A DNA stretch of 64,000 bases from Candidatus Poribacteria bacterium (GTDB lineage Bacteria > Poribacteria > WGA-4E > PCPOR2b). Every line of letters begins with the position of its first letter. The stretch's first letter is position 1. The DNA lies in assembly GCA_022822005.1 (NCBI GenBank), contig JAJECO010000062.1, positions 124,001 to 188,000 of the forward strand, given 5' to 3'. The notes below the pieces were generated by a model. It had not been told where the DNA came from, did no database searches, and saw only the letters and a list, made by a program, of their open reading frames with translations. A program made the translations under genes and the position numbers. Of the stretch, positions 43,480 to 53,712 are shown piece by piece.

Positions 43480-44697
43480 TTACGGTCGTACTACTGATCC
43501 ATCCGCTTTCCGATCTTCAGCGGCGTAATTGGGTACTTTCGCTCGTTCCGCGTCCAGCATTTGCGCTGCCCTCGTCTCGTCGATGTCGATCCCCAACCCC
43601 GGCTGGTCGTTGGCGTAGAGGTATCCGCCCTCAAGAATCGTGTGACCGGGAAAGATGTCAAGTTCCTCTTGGCTGAAGTGATTCTCTTCCTGAATACCGA
43701 AACTCCAGCTCGCCAAGTCCAAGTGCATTGCCGCTACTTGGTTGACGGGATCGTTGTCTCCGCCTTCTTGCCATGCGGTATTGACACCGAACCATTCGCA
43801 GAGCGTAGCGATTTTCCGGCACGAGGTAATGCCGCCGCCCTTCGATACCCGGACACGAACGAAGTCAATAAGCCGCTCAGTGATAAGCGGCGTCCACTCG
43901 TGAGGATTGATGAATAGCTCACCCATCGCCTGCGGGGTGGTGCACTGCTGCCGAATCAGGCGAAACCAATCAATCTGCTCAGGCGAGAGGACATCCTCCA
44001 GAAAAAAGAGGCGGTAAGGTTCGAGCAGTTTCGACAACGTCACTGCACACTGTGGTCGGAGATGCTCATGGACATCGTGCGTGAGTTTTGGTCCGAATCC
44101 TAACTTAGATCGTAGATATTCAAACATTTTTGGGATGCTCTCAATGTACGCCTCATCATCGAAGGCAGGTGCGTTGGACCAAGGGTTCTTCGGCTGCCCC
44201 GCTTTATCGGCCTCAATAAATCCACCGCCACCGTACCCACCCAGCTGACACCGAATAACCGAATAGCCTTCTTCCATGTAGCGACGGATGTCGTCTTCAA
44301 GCTCGACGAAGTCACCTCCGCCAGCGTGGGCGTAGCACGGCACGGCAGAACGACAGGGTCCACCGAGCAGTTGGTAGACCGGCATCCCTGCCTCTTTCCC
44401 TTTGATATCCCAAAGCGCCATATCAATACCGCCCAGCGCGGTGTTCGAAATTGCCCCATTCCGCCAGTAACCACTGGTAAGGGTGGACTGCCAGATGTCC
44501 TCAATATGGCCCACCTCTCGACCAATGAGGCGAGGAGCGATGCACTCCTCAATCGCCGTAACAACTGTTTGTGCATGGTAGTGGTCGCTGGCAGAGCCGA
44601 TACCGTAGAGTCCCGGCTGGTCGGTAGTAATTTTTACAATAACCCAAGTTCCGTTTACCCGTGTACGAATACATCGAATTTCTTTAATTTTTGCCAT
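43480..44697 (-). CDS. Enolase-superfamily D-mannonate dehydratase-like (ManD/RspA type)
   Basis: This 405-residue protein has the ManD pattern: SGYWRNGAISNTALGGIDMA near 75-93, metal ligands Asp208, Glu234 and Glu260 (THDVHEHL, FLEDVL, GELF) and His210. These positions nearly coincide with Asp210, Glu236, Glu262 and His212 of characterised ManD, and Tyr155 is a candidate for the catalytic Tyr. It should dehydrate D-mannonate or D-gluconate to 2-keto-3-deoxygluconate. The UxuA-like gene at the left end would be an unrelated protein for the same reaction. A promoter at 44817-44845 fits this gene. Confidence 0.88.
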   Translation of the reverse strand: MAKIKEIRCIRTRVNGTWVIVKITTDQPGLYGIGSASDHYHAQTVVTAIEECIAPRLIGREVGHIEDIWQSTLTSGYWRNGAISNTALGGIDMALWDIKGKEAGMPVYQLLGGPCRSAVPCYAHAGGGDFVELEDDIRRYMEEGYSVIRCQLGGYGGGGFIEADKAGQPKNPWSNAPAFDDEAYIESIPKMFEYLRSKLGFGPKLTHDVHEHLRPQCAVTLSKLLEPYRLFFLEDVLSPEQIDWFRLIRQQCTTPQAMGELFINPHEWTPLITERLIDFVRVRVSKGGGITSCRKIATLCEWFGVNTAWQEGGDNDPVNQVAAMHLDLASWSFGIQEENHFSQEELDIFPGHTILEGGYLYANDQPGLGIDIDETRAAQMLDAERAKVPNYAAEDRKADGSVVRP

Positions 44698-44816
44698 AGT
44701 ATGTTTCCCTTTTTTGTCGTATTCATCGCCTTTTCAACAATAGATTATGATACCTTATAGCAACATGCTGCTTACCGACATACAGAACTATAAATTCAAC
44801 CATTACAATTTTCTCT

Positions 44817-44845
44817 AACATACTCCACTTGGAGTCCGTTGTCAA
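44817..44845 (-). promoter_or_regulatory. Sigma-70 type promoter of the ManD-like gene
   Basis: Minus-strand TTGACA (44845-44840) and TATGTT (44822-44817) with a 17-base spacer. The leader would be about 110 bases. Part of the 309-base divergent gap between this gene and DoxX. Confidence 0.6.
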
Positions 44846-44890
44846 CAAGAAATTACTCTTATGCTTACAAAACCGTCCCGCATTTTTTTC

Positions 44891-44919
44891 TTGATTATTT
44901 TCTTAGAATCGCCTATCAT
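44891..44919 (+). promoter_or_regulatory. Sigma-70 type promoter of the DoxX gene
   Basis: TTGATT (44891-44896) and TATCAT (44914-44919) with a 17-base spacer; the leader is about 80 bases to the ATG at 45007, which has AAGGAGA upstream. It is back to back with the ManD promoter. Confidence 0.55.
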
Positions 44920-45006
44920 TTCCTTGTTTTCGCCCCTGTTTTCACGAGGGTAAGTTTGAGCAGACCTAAAGATCCAACAATCAAGAGTGAAAGGAGACAC
45001 AAGTAA

Positions 45007-45438
45007 ATGGTCTTAACATTTTTGGATAAACATCGAGACATCGGTTTATTAATCCTGCGGATCGGATTTGGATGTCTGTTCCTCTTTCATGGGCTTCCGA
45101 AACTGTTTGGCGGTCCCGAGAAATGGGAAAGGCTTGGCGGAGCAATGGCGACCTTCGGCATTACGTTCCTACCGGCGTTTTGGGGATTCATGGCTGCGAT
45201 TTCGGAGGCTTTGGGGGGCATTTGTCTCATCCTCGGTCTATTTATTAGACCCGCCTGTATTCTTTTGACAATCACGATGTTGGTCGCTGCTCTGAGCCAT
45301 CTGGGTCGGGGAGAGGGCTTGGGAGGTGCTGCGCATGCGCTCAAAGCCGGCATCGTTTTTCTAAGCTTGATTCTGATTGGACCCGGTAAGTACAGTCTTG
45401 ATGAAAAACTCAGCGCGGATCGCGGCGATGACGCATAA
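45007..45438 (+). CDS. DoxX family membrane protein
   Basis: This 143-residue protein with four membrane helices shows the DoxX core GLLILRIGFGCLFLFHGLPK, followed by ALGGICLILGLFIRPACILL and SHLGRGEGLGGAAHALKAGI. DoxX-like proteins are small inner-membrane proteins often tied to oxidative stress or quinone reactions; no activity is certain for this type. It is the first gene of a plus-strand series, with a DnaJ-like gene 27 bases downstream. Confidence 0.88.
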   Translation: MVLTFLDKHRDIGLLILRIGFGCLFLFHGLPKLFGGPEKWERLGGAMATFGITFLPAFWGFMAAISEALGGICLILGLFIRPACILLTITMLVAALSHLGRGEGLGGAAHALKAGIVFLSLILIGPGKYSLDEKLSADRGDDA

Positions 45439-45465
45439 TACTGTTTGACGTGCAGGAAAAGTTAG

Positions 45466-46332
<867 letters not shown>

Positions 46333-46411
46333 CCCGATAACTGGTGAGTGGTAGTGCTGTGCAAGGTGTGCGCGTGCTGCTCATTACACATCATCATAAA
46401 TAGGCGATTAA

Positions 46412-46876
46412 ATGAACCCAGAGAAAACCTTAGTTTTGATTAAACCGGATGGCGTTCAACGCGGATTGATTGGTGAAATTATCAACCGCTTTGAGCGCAA
46501 GGGCCTCAAACTGGTAGGACTTAAATTACTCAAACTCCCAAAAGACCGAGCGGATCAACTCTACGCACCGCATCAAGGGAAGTTTTTTTACGATTACCTC
46601 ATCCAATTTATGACATCAACACCGATCGTGGCGATTGCCCTTGAAGGACGAGATGCTATCGAACTTGTGCGCCTAGTGAACGGGGCAACAAGACCAACCG
46701 AGTCTCAACCCGGCAGCATTCGCGGAGATTTCTCGATTGACATCACTCACAACGTTGTTCACGCCTCAGACTCCCCTGAGAATGCGGAACGTGAACTAAA
46801 TATTCTGTTCGATCCGAGTGAACTTGTTGACTACCCACGAACTGATGACGCGATTCTTTACAGTCCCGAACTGTAG
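46412..46876 (+). CDS. ndk: Nucleoside diphosphate kinase
   Basis: This 154-residue protein has the family start KTLVLIKPDGVQRGLIGEI and the active-site histidine at 117 in NVVHASDSPENAERE, plus RPTESQPGSIRGDF. It balances nucleoside triphosphate pools. The 154-residue length is normal. It is preceded by ATAAATAGGCGATTAA, without a strong ribosome site. The following DUF2007-type gene begins shortly after. Confidence 0.96.
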   Translation: MNPEKTLVLIKPDGVQRGLIGEIINRFERKGLKLVGLKLLKLPKDRADQLYAPHQGKFFYDYLIQFMTSTPIVAIALEGRDAIELVRLVNGATRPTESQPGSIRGDFSIDITHNVVHASDSPENAERELNILFDPSELVDYPRTDDAILYSPEL

Positions 46877-46933
46877 CAGGCTGAATAATAAATCGGATTG
46901 AGTGTAACGAGGCACCATCGCAGAGGGCAAATC

Positions 46934-47950
46934 GTGGCTCAAAACAGCGACCTACTTTTTAGCACCGAGGATTGGGTTGAAATCTACCGCACGACAGACG
47001 AGTGGGAATCGAACCTGATTCAGACAATGCTCGGCAACGAACAGATTCGGTGTCGCCCTGATTACACACGGAACGCAGATAGACAACGTCAGATTACCCT
47101 TTCCGTTCATCCTGACGACCGAATCGAAGCCTTAGAGATCGTTAGCCGAACCGGTTTGGCAATAACGAATGAGGAATATGAAAATCAGTATGTGGATGAT
47201 GAAAGCAATTCCCGTTTGAAACGTGCTGACGAGACCTCGGGCAGTGACATTCCACAACCGACGCCAGCAGATGGAACAGCGACTATAATTGCGGATCGCG
47301 AGGAGATCGGCAAGATCGCCCATTACGTCGGGCGGGGATATGAATTGCAAGTCGGACCGACACCGTACTATATGGTTGAAGAAGATCGCTGGGAAGAATT
47401 TATCGATTTTAGTGCCCAGCGCCAAGAGTTCTCGATCCTCATCAGGCATGAGTATCCGGACCTTTCCCTATGGCTCAAGCAGGAGAGTCTGTTGCCGGAG
47501 TTTATCCGTTTAGTCGAATCCACGTATCGTGATGTGCCGCCAACCCGCCCGGAAAACCGTCAACAAACGACGCCGACACCTGACAACGCCAACGCACCGG
47601 AAGCTCAAATTAACCGTCTTGCCAAGTTTGGTCTATGGGTATCGCTGGTTTCCCTTCTCGGTGTGATCCTCCAACTACCGTGGTATGCAAGTGCGGCCCT
47701 CGCTCTCCTTGCCGCTGTTGCCGGATGTATTGCAAAAGTTCAGATTGATCGCAGCAATGGAACGCTCAAGGGAAATCTAATTGCTTTTTTAGCGATTATC
47801 ATCGCTTGCATAGTAATCGTCATCGCTTGGCGACAACGTCAACCGAGCCTGCCAGAAACATCGGATTTACAGTCCGCCTCCCTGCTCCATCGATTAGACA
47901 CCCGTTACAACGCACAACCGGGGAGTAAAATATGGATGCCTGCGTTATAG
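46934..47950 (+). CDS. DUF2007-type protein with C-terminal membrane helices
   Basis: A protein of about 338 residues. The N-terminal part has WVEIYRTTDEWESNLIQTML and later ITLSVHPDDRIEALEIV, the DUF2007 pattern (a small ferredoxin-like domain thought to bind partners or nucleotides). A second alpha/beta region of about 100 residues follows, then a Pro/Thr-rich linker and two or three C-terminal membrane helices (VSLVSLLGVILQLPWYASAA, IAFLAIIIACIVIVIAW). GTG at 46934 has GAGGG six bases upstream; a TTG at 46898 is less likely. Its end overlaps the next gene by 19 bases. Confidence 0.65.
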   Translation: MAQNSDLLFSTEDWVEIYRTTDEWESNLIQTMLGNEQIRCRPDYTRNADRQRQITLSVHPDDRIEALEIVSRTGLAITNEEYENQYVDDESNSRLKRADETSGSDIPQPTPADGTATIIADREEIGKIAHYVGRGYELQVGPTPYYMVEEDRWEEFIDFSAQRQEFSILIRHEYPDLSLWLKQESLLPEFIRLVESTYRDVPPTRPENRQQTTPTPDNANAPEAQINRLAKFGLWVSLVSLLGVILQLPWYASAALALLAAVAGCIAKVQIDRSNGTLKGNLIAFLAIIIACIVIVIAWRQRQPSLPETSDLQSASLLHRLDTRYNAQPGSKIWMPAL

Positions 47951-48618
47951 TCTTTGTCAAAGATCCCGTTCCCGGTCAAGTTAAAACTCGCCTCATTCCT
48001 TACCTTTCACCAGAGCAGGCTGCGTCTCTATATCAGGCATTCTTGGTCGATTGGTGCAATGCTCTTTCCACAATCCCCACAGCTGACCGCGTAATTGCCT
48101 ACACACCGCCCGAAAGTTTGGGGGCTCTCCAAGCATTGATAGGGGAAGATCCGGTTTATATTACCCAACAGGGTGCATCGCTTGGGGACCGCTTAACTGC
48201 GGCTGCACGTTGGGCGCACGATCAGGGATACGCCAGATTCTTATTCGTCGGATCGGACAGTCCAACGCTGCCAACCCACTACGTCGAACACGCACTTGAT
48301 CTGTTGGAATCACGCGATGTCGTTATTGGTCCCAGCGTGGACGGTGGTTATTACCTCATCGGCTTCTCAAAGGAGGGAGCATCTTCGTTGATTCCGACTA
48401 TCTTTGAACAGGTCTCGTGGAGCACCGAGGTTGTCTTCCATCAAACACTTGGGAAAATGCAGGCGACTCATGCGCGATTGGGGTTGTTACCGCCGTGGTA
48501 TGATGTAGATACTCCCACCGGATTGCAGCTGCTACGGGATCACCTGCTTGGGATGGATCTCGCAGGGGAAAACAGCCCCGCACCTCGAACATATAGCAAA
48601 CTGGCAGAGTGGTTTTGA
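47932..48618 (+). CDS. TIGR04282 / DUF2064 family nucleotidyl- or glycosyltransferase
   Basis: This 228-residue protein has the family features VFVKDPVPGQVKTRL at the start, FLFVGSDSPTLP, and GPSVDGGYYLIGF. It belongs to the GT-A-like superfamily often described as arsenosugar-related glycosyltransferase or as a sugar-phosphate nucleotidyltransferase; the true substrate is not known. It overlaps the upstream membrane-protein gene by 19 bases, suggesting translational coupling. Confidence 0.82.
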   Translation: MDACVIVFVKDPVPGQVKTRLIPYLSPEQAASLYQAFLVDWCNALSTIPTADRVIAYTPPESLGALQALIGEDPVYITQQGASLGDRLTAAARWAHDQGYARFLFVGSDSPTLPTHYVEHALDLLESRDVVIGPSVDGGYYLIGFSKEGASSLIPTIFEQVSWSTEVVFHQTLGKMQATHARLGLLPPWYDVDTPTGLQLLRDHLLGMDLAGENSPAPRTYSKLAEWF

Positions 48619-48864
48619 ATCACTTGAACAACGAGGTTTTGATAGTAACTTTATGCCCTAACCATCGTTCTACATACTACGCTTAGCATTTTGGTGGGGT
48701 GGGTTGTAGAGATCAGAATTGATGATTTATGAAGGCTTAATTCAGACCGAACAAACCCCGTTTTCGCGGGGGCTACAGCACTACTTTTCGGCTTGACGCC
48801 GGTTGGGGGATGGGGTATCATTTCATCCGGCTTAACACAGGTCATATAAAAAACAGAGGATCTT

Positions 48865-49311
48865 TTGATGGGACTCAAAGAGCAACTAAATGAAGATATG
48901 AAGCAGGCGATGCGGGCAAAAGACAAAAATCGTCTGTCTGCGGTTCGCATGGTGCGCGGTGCCGTCCGGGATAAGGAAATCAATAGCCAAGTTGAGTTGG
49001 ATGATGACGGTGTTTTAGAGGTAATCGCCAGCCAGATTAAGAAACGGAAGGACGCACTCGAACAGTTACGAAAGTCCAACCGCGATGACCTCGTTGAAGC
49101 CGAAATGGCACAGATTGATGTATTACAAGAATTTCTCCCCGCCCAACTTTCGGAGGAAGAGATTGAAGCCGCCGTCACAGGTGCGATTGAGGAGTTACGG
49201 GCAACATCAATGCGAGATATGGGCAAAGTTATGGGAAAACTCGTTCCACAGTTGAGAGGCAAAGCAGACAATTCGGTTATCAGCCAAATTGTCAAGCAGA
49301 AACTGGGTTAA
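48865..49311 (+). CDS. yqeY: GatB/YqeY domain protein
   Basis: This 148-residue protein matches the YqeY family: DMKQAMRAKDKNRLSAVRMV, the QIKKRKDALEQLRKSNRDDL helix, FLPAQLSEEEIEAAV and MGKVMGKLVPQLRGKADN. It resembles the tail domain of GatB and binds tRNA in amidotransferases; the stand-alone form's role is unsettled. It lies 246 bases after the transferase, and a sigma-54 regulator gene starts five bases later, so they probably share a transcript. Confidence 0.88.
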   Translation: MMGLKEQLNEDMKQAMRAKDKNRLSAVRMVRGAVRDKEINSQVELDDDGVLEVIASQIKKRKDALEQLRKSNRDDLVEAEMAQIDVLQEFLPAQLSEEEIEAAVTGAIEELRATSMRDMGKVMGKLVPQLRGKADNSVISQIVKQKLG

Positions 49312-49315
49312 CACA

Positions 49316-50743
49316 ATGAACGACCAAACCACTATCCTCGTTGTTGATCCTGACCAACGACAGCGCGAAATGATTTGTCTCACACTTGAGCGCGAAGGGT
49401 TGCGTGTGCTCGCAACTCGCACAATGTATGAGGCGTTGGACCGCATCGAACGCTTGGATATTGATGTACTGATTGCTCCGCTTATAGGCGAACGGATGGA
49501 TGGGCTCAAGCTGCTTGAAGCAGCCTATGATCGGAACCCTGATGTCGGCGTAATCTTTGCCACAGCCCCAAATGTTTTAGAGACCGATGTTGGCATCAAA
49601 GCTACGATTCATATGGGGGCAAGCTACTTTCTCCCTAAACCCCTCAACCTCCCCCAACTGATAGCCCTCCTCCACAAAATACTCGAAAATCAGCGACTCA
49701 CCGTAGAGAATCGACAGCTACAATCTCAGATCGACGAACGGGTGGGGCTCATCCAACTAACGGGACACTCACCGAAAATCCAAGAGATTCGAGATCTCAT
49801 TGCACAGGTCGCCCCAACAAGAGCCACCGTCATGATCCGTGGTGAACGTGGCACCGGAAAGGAACTGGTCGCCCGCGCTATGCACCACCGAAGTTTAAGG
49901 CGAGGTCCTCTGGTTATATTCAACTGTGCAGCCTTGAACGAAGGTCTCGCGGAATCCGAACTTTTTGGACATGAACGGGGCGCGTTTACCGGTGCGTATC
50001 AGACGCGGAAAGGGCGATTTGAAGCGGCTCACGGCGGAACGTTATTCCTTGATGAAGTGGGACAATTGAGTTTGTCAAATCAGGCAAGGCTCTTGCGGGT
50101 GCTTGCCGAGAGGGAGTTTCAGCGTGTCGGTGGGAACGAATTGATAGAGATCGATGTTCGCGTCATTTGTGCAACGAACCGCAATCTTGAGAAAGCAGTA
50201 GAACAGGAGAGGTTTCTACCCGATCTTTACGATCGCTTGAACGTAATTCGGATCTCCCTACCTCCGCTCCGTGAGCGAAGTGAGGATATCCCACTCCTGG
50301 TCAAGGTCTTTACGGAAGAATTTTGCCAAGAAAACCGGATGATGACTAAGCGCATGACCTCCCATGCAATGCGAGCGTTAATGAGATATGACTGGCAAGG
50401 TAACGTGCGAGAGTTAAGAAACTGTGTGGAGGGTATGGTTATCATGTCGAATCGACCAGAACTCGACATCGATGATGTCCCGGAACATATTCTCGAATCT
50501 GCCAGAGTTAGTTCTCCTGTTATCCTCTCCGCTCCTACCGTTATAGATACCGACGCGGTAGACCTACCTTCATCTGGACTGGACGTTGAAGTGGGGATGT
50601 CGATGGCAGAAATCGAGAGGGAAGTTATTCGATCAACGCTCCAATATGCTGGCAACAATAGAGCCAAAGCGGCACAAATTTTAGGGGTGTCAAAACGAAC
50701 CATCTTCAGAAAAATCAAGGAACATAGTTTGTGCGACGAATAA
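49316..50743 (+). CDS. Sigma-54-dependent response-regulator-like activator with degenerate receiver
   Basis: A 475-residue protein of the NtrC type: receiver (1-120), AAA+ domain (about 145-380), and a Fis-type helix-turn-helix at the end (NNRAKAAQILGVSKRTIFRK). The AAA+ part has GERGTGKE (176-183) and GAFTGA (222-227), needed to contact sigma-54. In the receiver the phospho-acceptor Asp is missing: the segment reads IDVLIAPLIG, with Ala at position 54; Lys108 and part of the acidic pocket remain. It therefore probably responds to something other than phosphorylation. It overlaps the next gene by 13 bases. ATG 49316 directly follows the YqeY stop. Confidence 0.9.
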   Translation: MNDQTTILVVDPDQRQREMICLTLEREGLRVLATRTMYEALDRIERLDIDVLIAPLIGERMDGLKLLEAAYDRNPDVGVIFATAPNVLETDVGIKATIHMGASYFLPKPLNLPQLIALLHKILENQRLTVENRQLQSQIDERVGLIQLTGHSPKIQEIRDLIAQVAPTRATVMIRGERGTGKELVARAMHHRSLRRGPLVIFNCAALNEGLAESELFGHERGAFTGAYQTRKGRFEAAHGGTLFLDEVGQLSLSNQARLLRVLAEREFQRVGGNELIEIDVRVICATNRNLEKAVEQERFLPDLYDRLNVIRISLPPLRERSEDIPLLVKVFTEEFCQENRMMTKRMTSHAMRALMRYDWQGNVRELRNCVEGMVIMSNRPELDIDDVPEHILESARVSSPVILSAPTVIDTDAVDLPSSGLDVEVGMSMAEIEREVIRSTLQYAGNNRAKAAQILGVSKRTIFRKIKEHSLCDE

Positions 50744-51513
50744 TCCATTCAACTTCTGCTTCAATATGCGTCCAATTTGTTCTGGGGCCCGCCTACCTTT
50801 TTGCAGCGAGCAATGATCTTAACAGCAACAGTGGTAGTCCGGGCATCTTTGGTGCAATTATCGGCGTTGTGGTGCCGACACTGCTTATCATTGCCATCGG
50901 GGGCGCTATCTATATCTGGTTTCGCCGAAACAGACCTTTCTCGACCAGATCATTCCCGCGCCGGCGTTCCCATAAGAATTGGGACATGTCACCATCAACA
51001 CATACATCTCCACCGCTATCTTCCATGTCCTCTCATGGCGCTAGTGGCTTTGACAGCCCCGACCCGTTGACAGAACAGGATAGGCAGTTAGAACACGATG
51101 CATCTACCCTTGAGTCTATTGCACTCACGCGCCTAGCGGAGGTAAAATCCCTGCGTGAATCGAACCGAATCCAAGAACACTACGAAGCAATTTCGATCAT
51201 CATCAAACAATACGTAGGAGAAAAATACCAAATCAAGAGTCTGGAGGCTACCACAGGACAAATCCTATCTGCGCTCCCCAACGGCTTGACCGATAGCGTT
51301 ACAGATCATGTTGGCGAAATTCTCCTATCGTGCGATATGGTTCAATTCTCTCGACATCGACCCTCCCGTTCAGAACAGGATCGCATCTATCAGACAGCGC
51401 GGGAGTTCCTTGAAAGTCAAATTGTTGTGGCACCTGTTGAAACAGACGAGTTTGAAGAGGAGGAAGTGGAGGAAGATAGCGAGATTTATCAACATTATAG
51501 GGGGAGGTTTTAA
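50731..51513 (+). CDS. Single-pass membrane protein, DUF4381/BatD-tail-like
   Basis: This 260-residue protein has a likely signal or anchor at the start, a strong helix at about 38-60 (GAIIGVVVPTLLIIAIGGAIYIWF), a Ser/Pro-rich cytoplasmic linker, a helical domain (EVKSLRESNRIQEHYEAISIII, about 130-235), and an acidic tail. The helical part resembles the C-terminal domain of BatD/DUF4381 proteins, which go with MoxR and DUF58. The MoxR gene starts about 50 bases downstream. It overlaps the sigma-54 activator gene by 13 bases, suggesting coupled control. Confidence 0.65.
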   Translation: MRRIIHSTSASICVQFVLGPAYLFAASNDLNSNSGSPGIFGAIIGVVVPTLLIIAIGGAIYIWFRRNRPFSTRSFPRRRSHKNWDMSPSTHTSPPLSSMSSHGASGFDSPDPLTEQDRQLEHDASTLESIALTRLAEVKSLRESNRIQEHYEAISIIIKQYVGEKYQIKSLEATTGQILSALPNGLTDSVTDHVGEILLSCDMVQFSRHRPSRSEQDRIYQTAREFLESQIVVAPVETDEFEEEEVEEDSEIYQHYRGRF

Positions 51514-51564
51514 GGCTGAGCCTCGGTGTTTGCCCTAATCGAGGAGCCACGATGGAATCGGGAC

Positions 51565-52557
51565 ATGAAAGAATCTGATTTAACGGCATTGAACGAAAAG
51601 ATCCAAGAGGCGAGTACCTTCGTTGAAGAGATTTTTGAAGAGATTCGGAAGGTTATCATCGGACAGAAGTATATGATTGAGCGGATGATTATCGGCTTGC
51701 TCTGCAACGGTCATATCTTGTTGGAGGGCGTTCCGGGCCTCGCGAAGACAACCGCTGTCCAGGCACTATCCAGCACAATTGCCGTCTCTTTCAAACGCCT
51801 CCAATTTACGCCGGACCTTCTACCCGCTGACTTAATTGGCACTCAAATTTATAACCAACGTTCCGGCGACTTCTATGTCAAAAAGGGACCCATTTTCGCG
51901 AACCTCGTTCTCGCTGATGAGATTAATCGGGCACCTGCCAAAGTTCAAAGCGCACTCCTCGAAGCGATGCAGGAACGTCAGGTCACAATCGGCGATGAAA
52001 CCTACCCCCTCGACCCACCATTCCTCGTCTTAGCGACGCAGAACCCAATCGAGCAAGAGGGAACCTATCCGCTACCAGAAGCGCAGGTAGACCGATTCAT
52101 GCTCAAGTTGCAGGTGACCTATCCCTCGCGGACAGAGGAACTTTCCATTTTACGGCAACTTACAGGCGAAGAGCCTCAACCGATTCAACAGGTTATATCC
52201 CCTGAAGAAATTATCCAACTCCGTACAACAATCCGTGAAATTTACATGGACGAGAAGATCGAAAACTATATTGTCGATCTCGTCTGTGCCACGCGCGAGC
52301 CAGCGAAGTATCAGTTAGACGAACTCACAGACCTCATCGAATACGGTGCATCGCCGCGGGCAACGCTTTTCCTTGCCATGGCTGCGAAAGCCCATGCCTT
52401 CCTCCGGCATCGTGGGTATGTTACGCCAGAAGATGTCTACGCGGTGGGCATGGATGTCCTGAGACACCGCGTTATCGTCAGCTACGAAGCGGAGGCGGAA
52501 GAGATCTCTTCCGAACAGATTATCAAACAGGTTTTTGAAGGGGTAGAAGTGCCTTAG
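51565..52557 (+). CDS. MoxR-family AAA+ ATPase
   Basis: This 330-residue protein has the MoxR pattern: IIGQKYMIERMIIGLLCNGH, Walker A GVPGLAKT (about 55-62), FTPDLLPADLIGTQIYNQ, Walker B LVLADEINRAPAKVQSALLE, and ATQNPIEQEGTYPLPEAQVD. MoxR ATPases work with VWA/DUF58 and BatD-type proteins to mature or regulate other proteins. The upstream membrane-protein gene is a likely partner; the DUF58 and other Bat-like genes are about 33 kb away on the other strand. ATG 51565 is preferred over the frame opening at 51526. Confidence 0.93.
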   Translation: MKESDLTALNEKIQEASTFVEEIFEEIRKVIIGQKYMIERMIIGLLCNGHILLEGVPGLAKTTAVQALSSTIAVSFKRLQFTPDLLPADLIGTQIYNQRSGDFYVKKGPIFANLVLADEINRAPAKVQSALLEAMQERQVTIGDETYPLDPPFLVLATQNPIEQEGTYPLPEAQVDRFMLKLQVTYPSRTEELSILRQLTGEEPQPIQQVISPEEIIQLRTTIREIYMDEKIENYIVDLVCATREPAKYQLDELTDLIEYGASPRATLFLAMAAKAHAFLRHRGYVTPEDVYAVGMDVLRHRVIVSYEAEAEEISSEQIIKQVFEGVEVP

Positions 52558-52577
52558 CGGTAAGAGAATTAATATGT

Positions 52578-52743
52578 TAACCTAAGTTGCTATTTATGAA
52601 AAATGTTGTAAAACGGGAGAAGGGAACTGAATAAAACCCATTACCCGCTCGCAGTGGATTGACAAATCCACTGCACACGTACAAAGATGGCTTGGATAGG
52701 CATATCCAAGCCGAGCGAGTTGGACGACCAACAACTTGCGTTA
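52578..52743. repeat. R1 MITE-like element
   Basis: About 166 bases with ends TAACCTAAGTTGCTAT and CAACAACTTGCGTTA, and the two hairpins GCAGTGGATT/AATCCACTGC and CTTGGATA/TATCCAAG. It fills most of the 52558-52833 gap between the MoxR gene and the next gene. Confidence 0.78.
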
Positions 52744-52833
52744 TGTTAAGGCGGGGTCCCTGATGAAAAGGAGAATCATAGATACTACTAATTTGTCGTC
52801 AAGGTTAGTAAGTCAATAGCTGCAAGCAAAAAC

Positions 52834-53622
52834 TTAATTTCGGTTCTCCTCATCCAAAAGTTCCTCTAACTCCTCTAGGAAATCTACCGGATCGCTCTCA
52901 TCTTCATCGCTTTCTTCCGGTCCTTCCAGTCCTTCTTCCACCGACTCCAGATCTGACCGAAACTCAATCAGGTTACTTAAGTAACGTTCGCGGGTGACGT
53001 TTTCTGCGTCCCCATAATTCTCGCGTAGGCATTCTCCACAGAATTTCCCGATGCGCTGAATACCTAAATTGACCTGATCCAATGCACCTTGACGGTCATC
53101 TTCCATCAGACACAGTTCAGCGTTCGCCATGCTGTTCATCATCAGCATATAACCTTTATACTGGTAACTTTCCCACGCAACCTCAGAAGGAGCATAGTTC
53201 TTTGCCATATTCGTAGAGGCAAGATTCGTATCAGTATCTCGTTTGACATCCGCCCACCGCTTGATCCCCGCGAACAGCAGATAACGGGTATACCTATCGT
53301 ACGATTCTCGGAACAAAACACGCCAATCCTCCGGTGTCAAACCGAACCCCTCGTCTGTACCGTGCTGCTGTTTATAATCCTCAAGTTGTTCGCGGAAGTA
53401 CTCATAATAGGACTCCCGGCCATGAGGTCTTTTGCCATCAGGGCGCCCGGACGTATAGATACGTGAAATCGTGAACGCATTTGATTGTACAACAACGACC
53501 TCTTTGCCTTCCTCCAACTTCAAGACTTTTATCGGATGAGCAACATCAAACGCTAAACTATCCAGAATTCCATCAAGTGCACGAACGAGGCGGGTGTTCC
53601 TTTCAATCTGATTCGTTGCCAT
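52834..53622 (-). CDS. Hypothetical protein with acidic tail
   Basis: Not recognised. 262 residues from ATG 53622, which has GGGAGA upstream; the frame opens 75 codons earlier in repeat DNA and that part is not counted. It reads MATNQIERNTRLVRALDGIL, then IYTSGRPDGKRPHGRES and a helical middle (YEYFREQLEDYKQQHGTDEG, AGIKRWADVKRDTDTNLAS). A Cys pair FCGEC is found near residue 200. The tail is very acidic (PEESDEDESDPVDFLEELEE). No membrane segment. It is downstream of carB and separated by an R3 element. Confidence 0.6.
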   Translation of the reverse strand: MATNQIERNTRLVRALDGILDSLAFDVAHPIKVLKLEEGKEVVVVQSNAFTISRIYTSGRPDGKRPHGRESYYEYFREQLEDYKQQHGTDEGFGLTPEDWRVLFRESYDRYTRYLLFAGIKRWADVKRDTDTNLASTNMAKNYAPSEVAWESYQYKGYMLMMNSMANAELCLMEDDRQGALDQVNLGIQRIGKFCGECLRENYGDAENVTRERYLSNLIEFRSDLESVEEGLEGPEESDEDESDPVDFLEELEELLDEENRN

Positions 53623-53712
53623 TTTTATCTCCCTTCCATAAACATCTAATATGCCATGTAGTATTGCTATATCCACAGATGTGCTGTAAAATTTCCCAAG
53701 AATTATCTCCTC

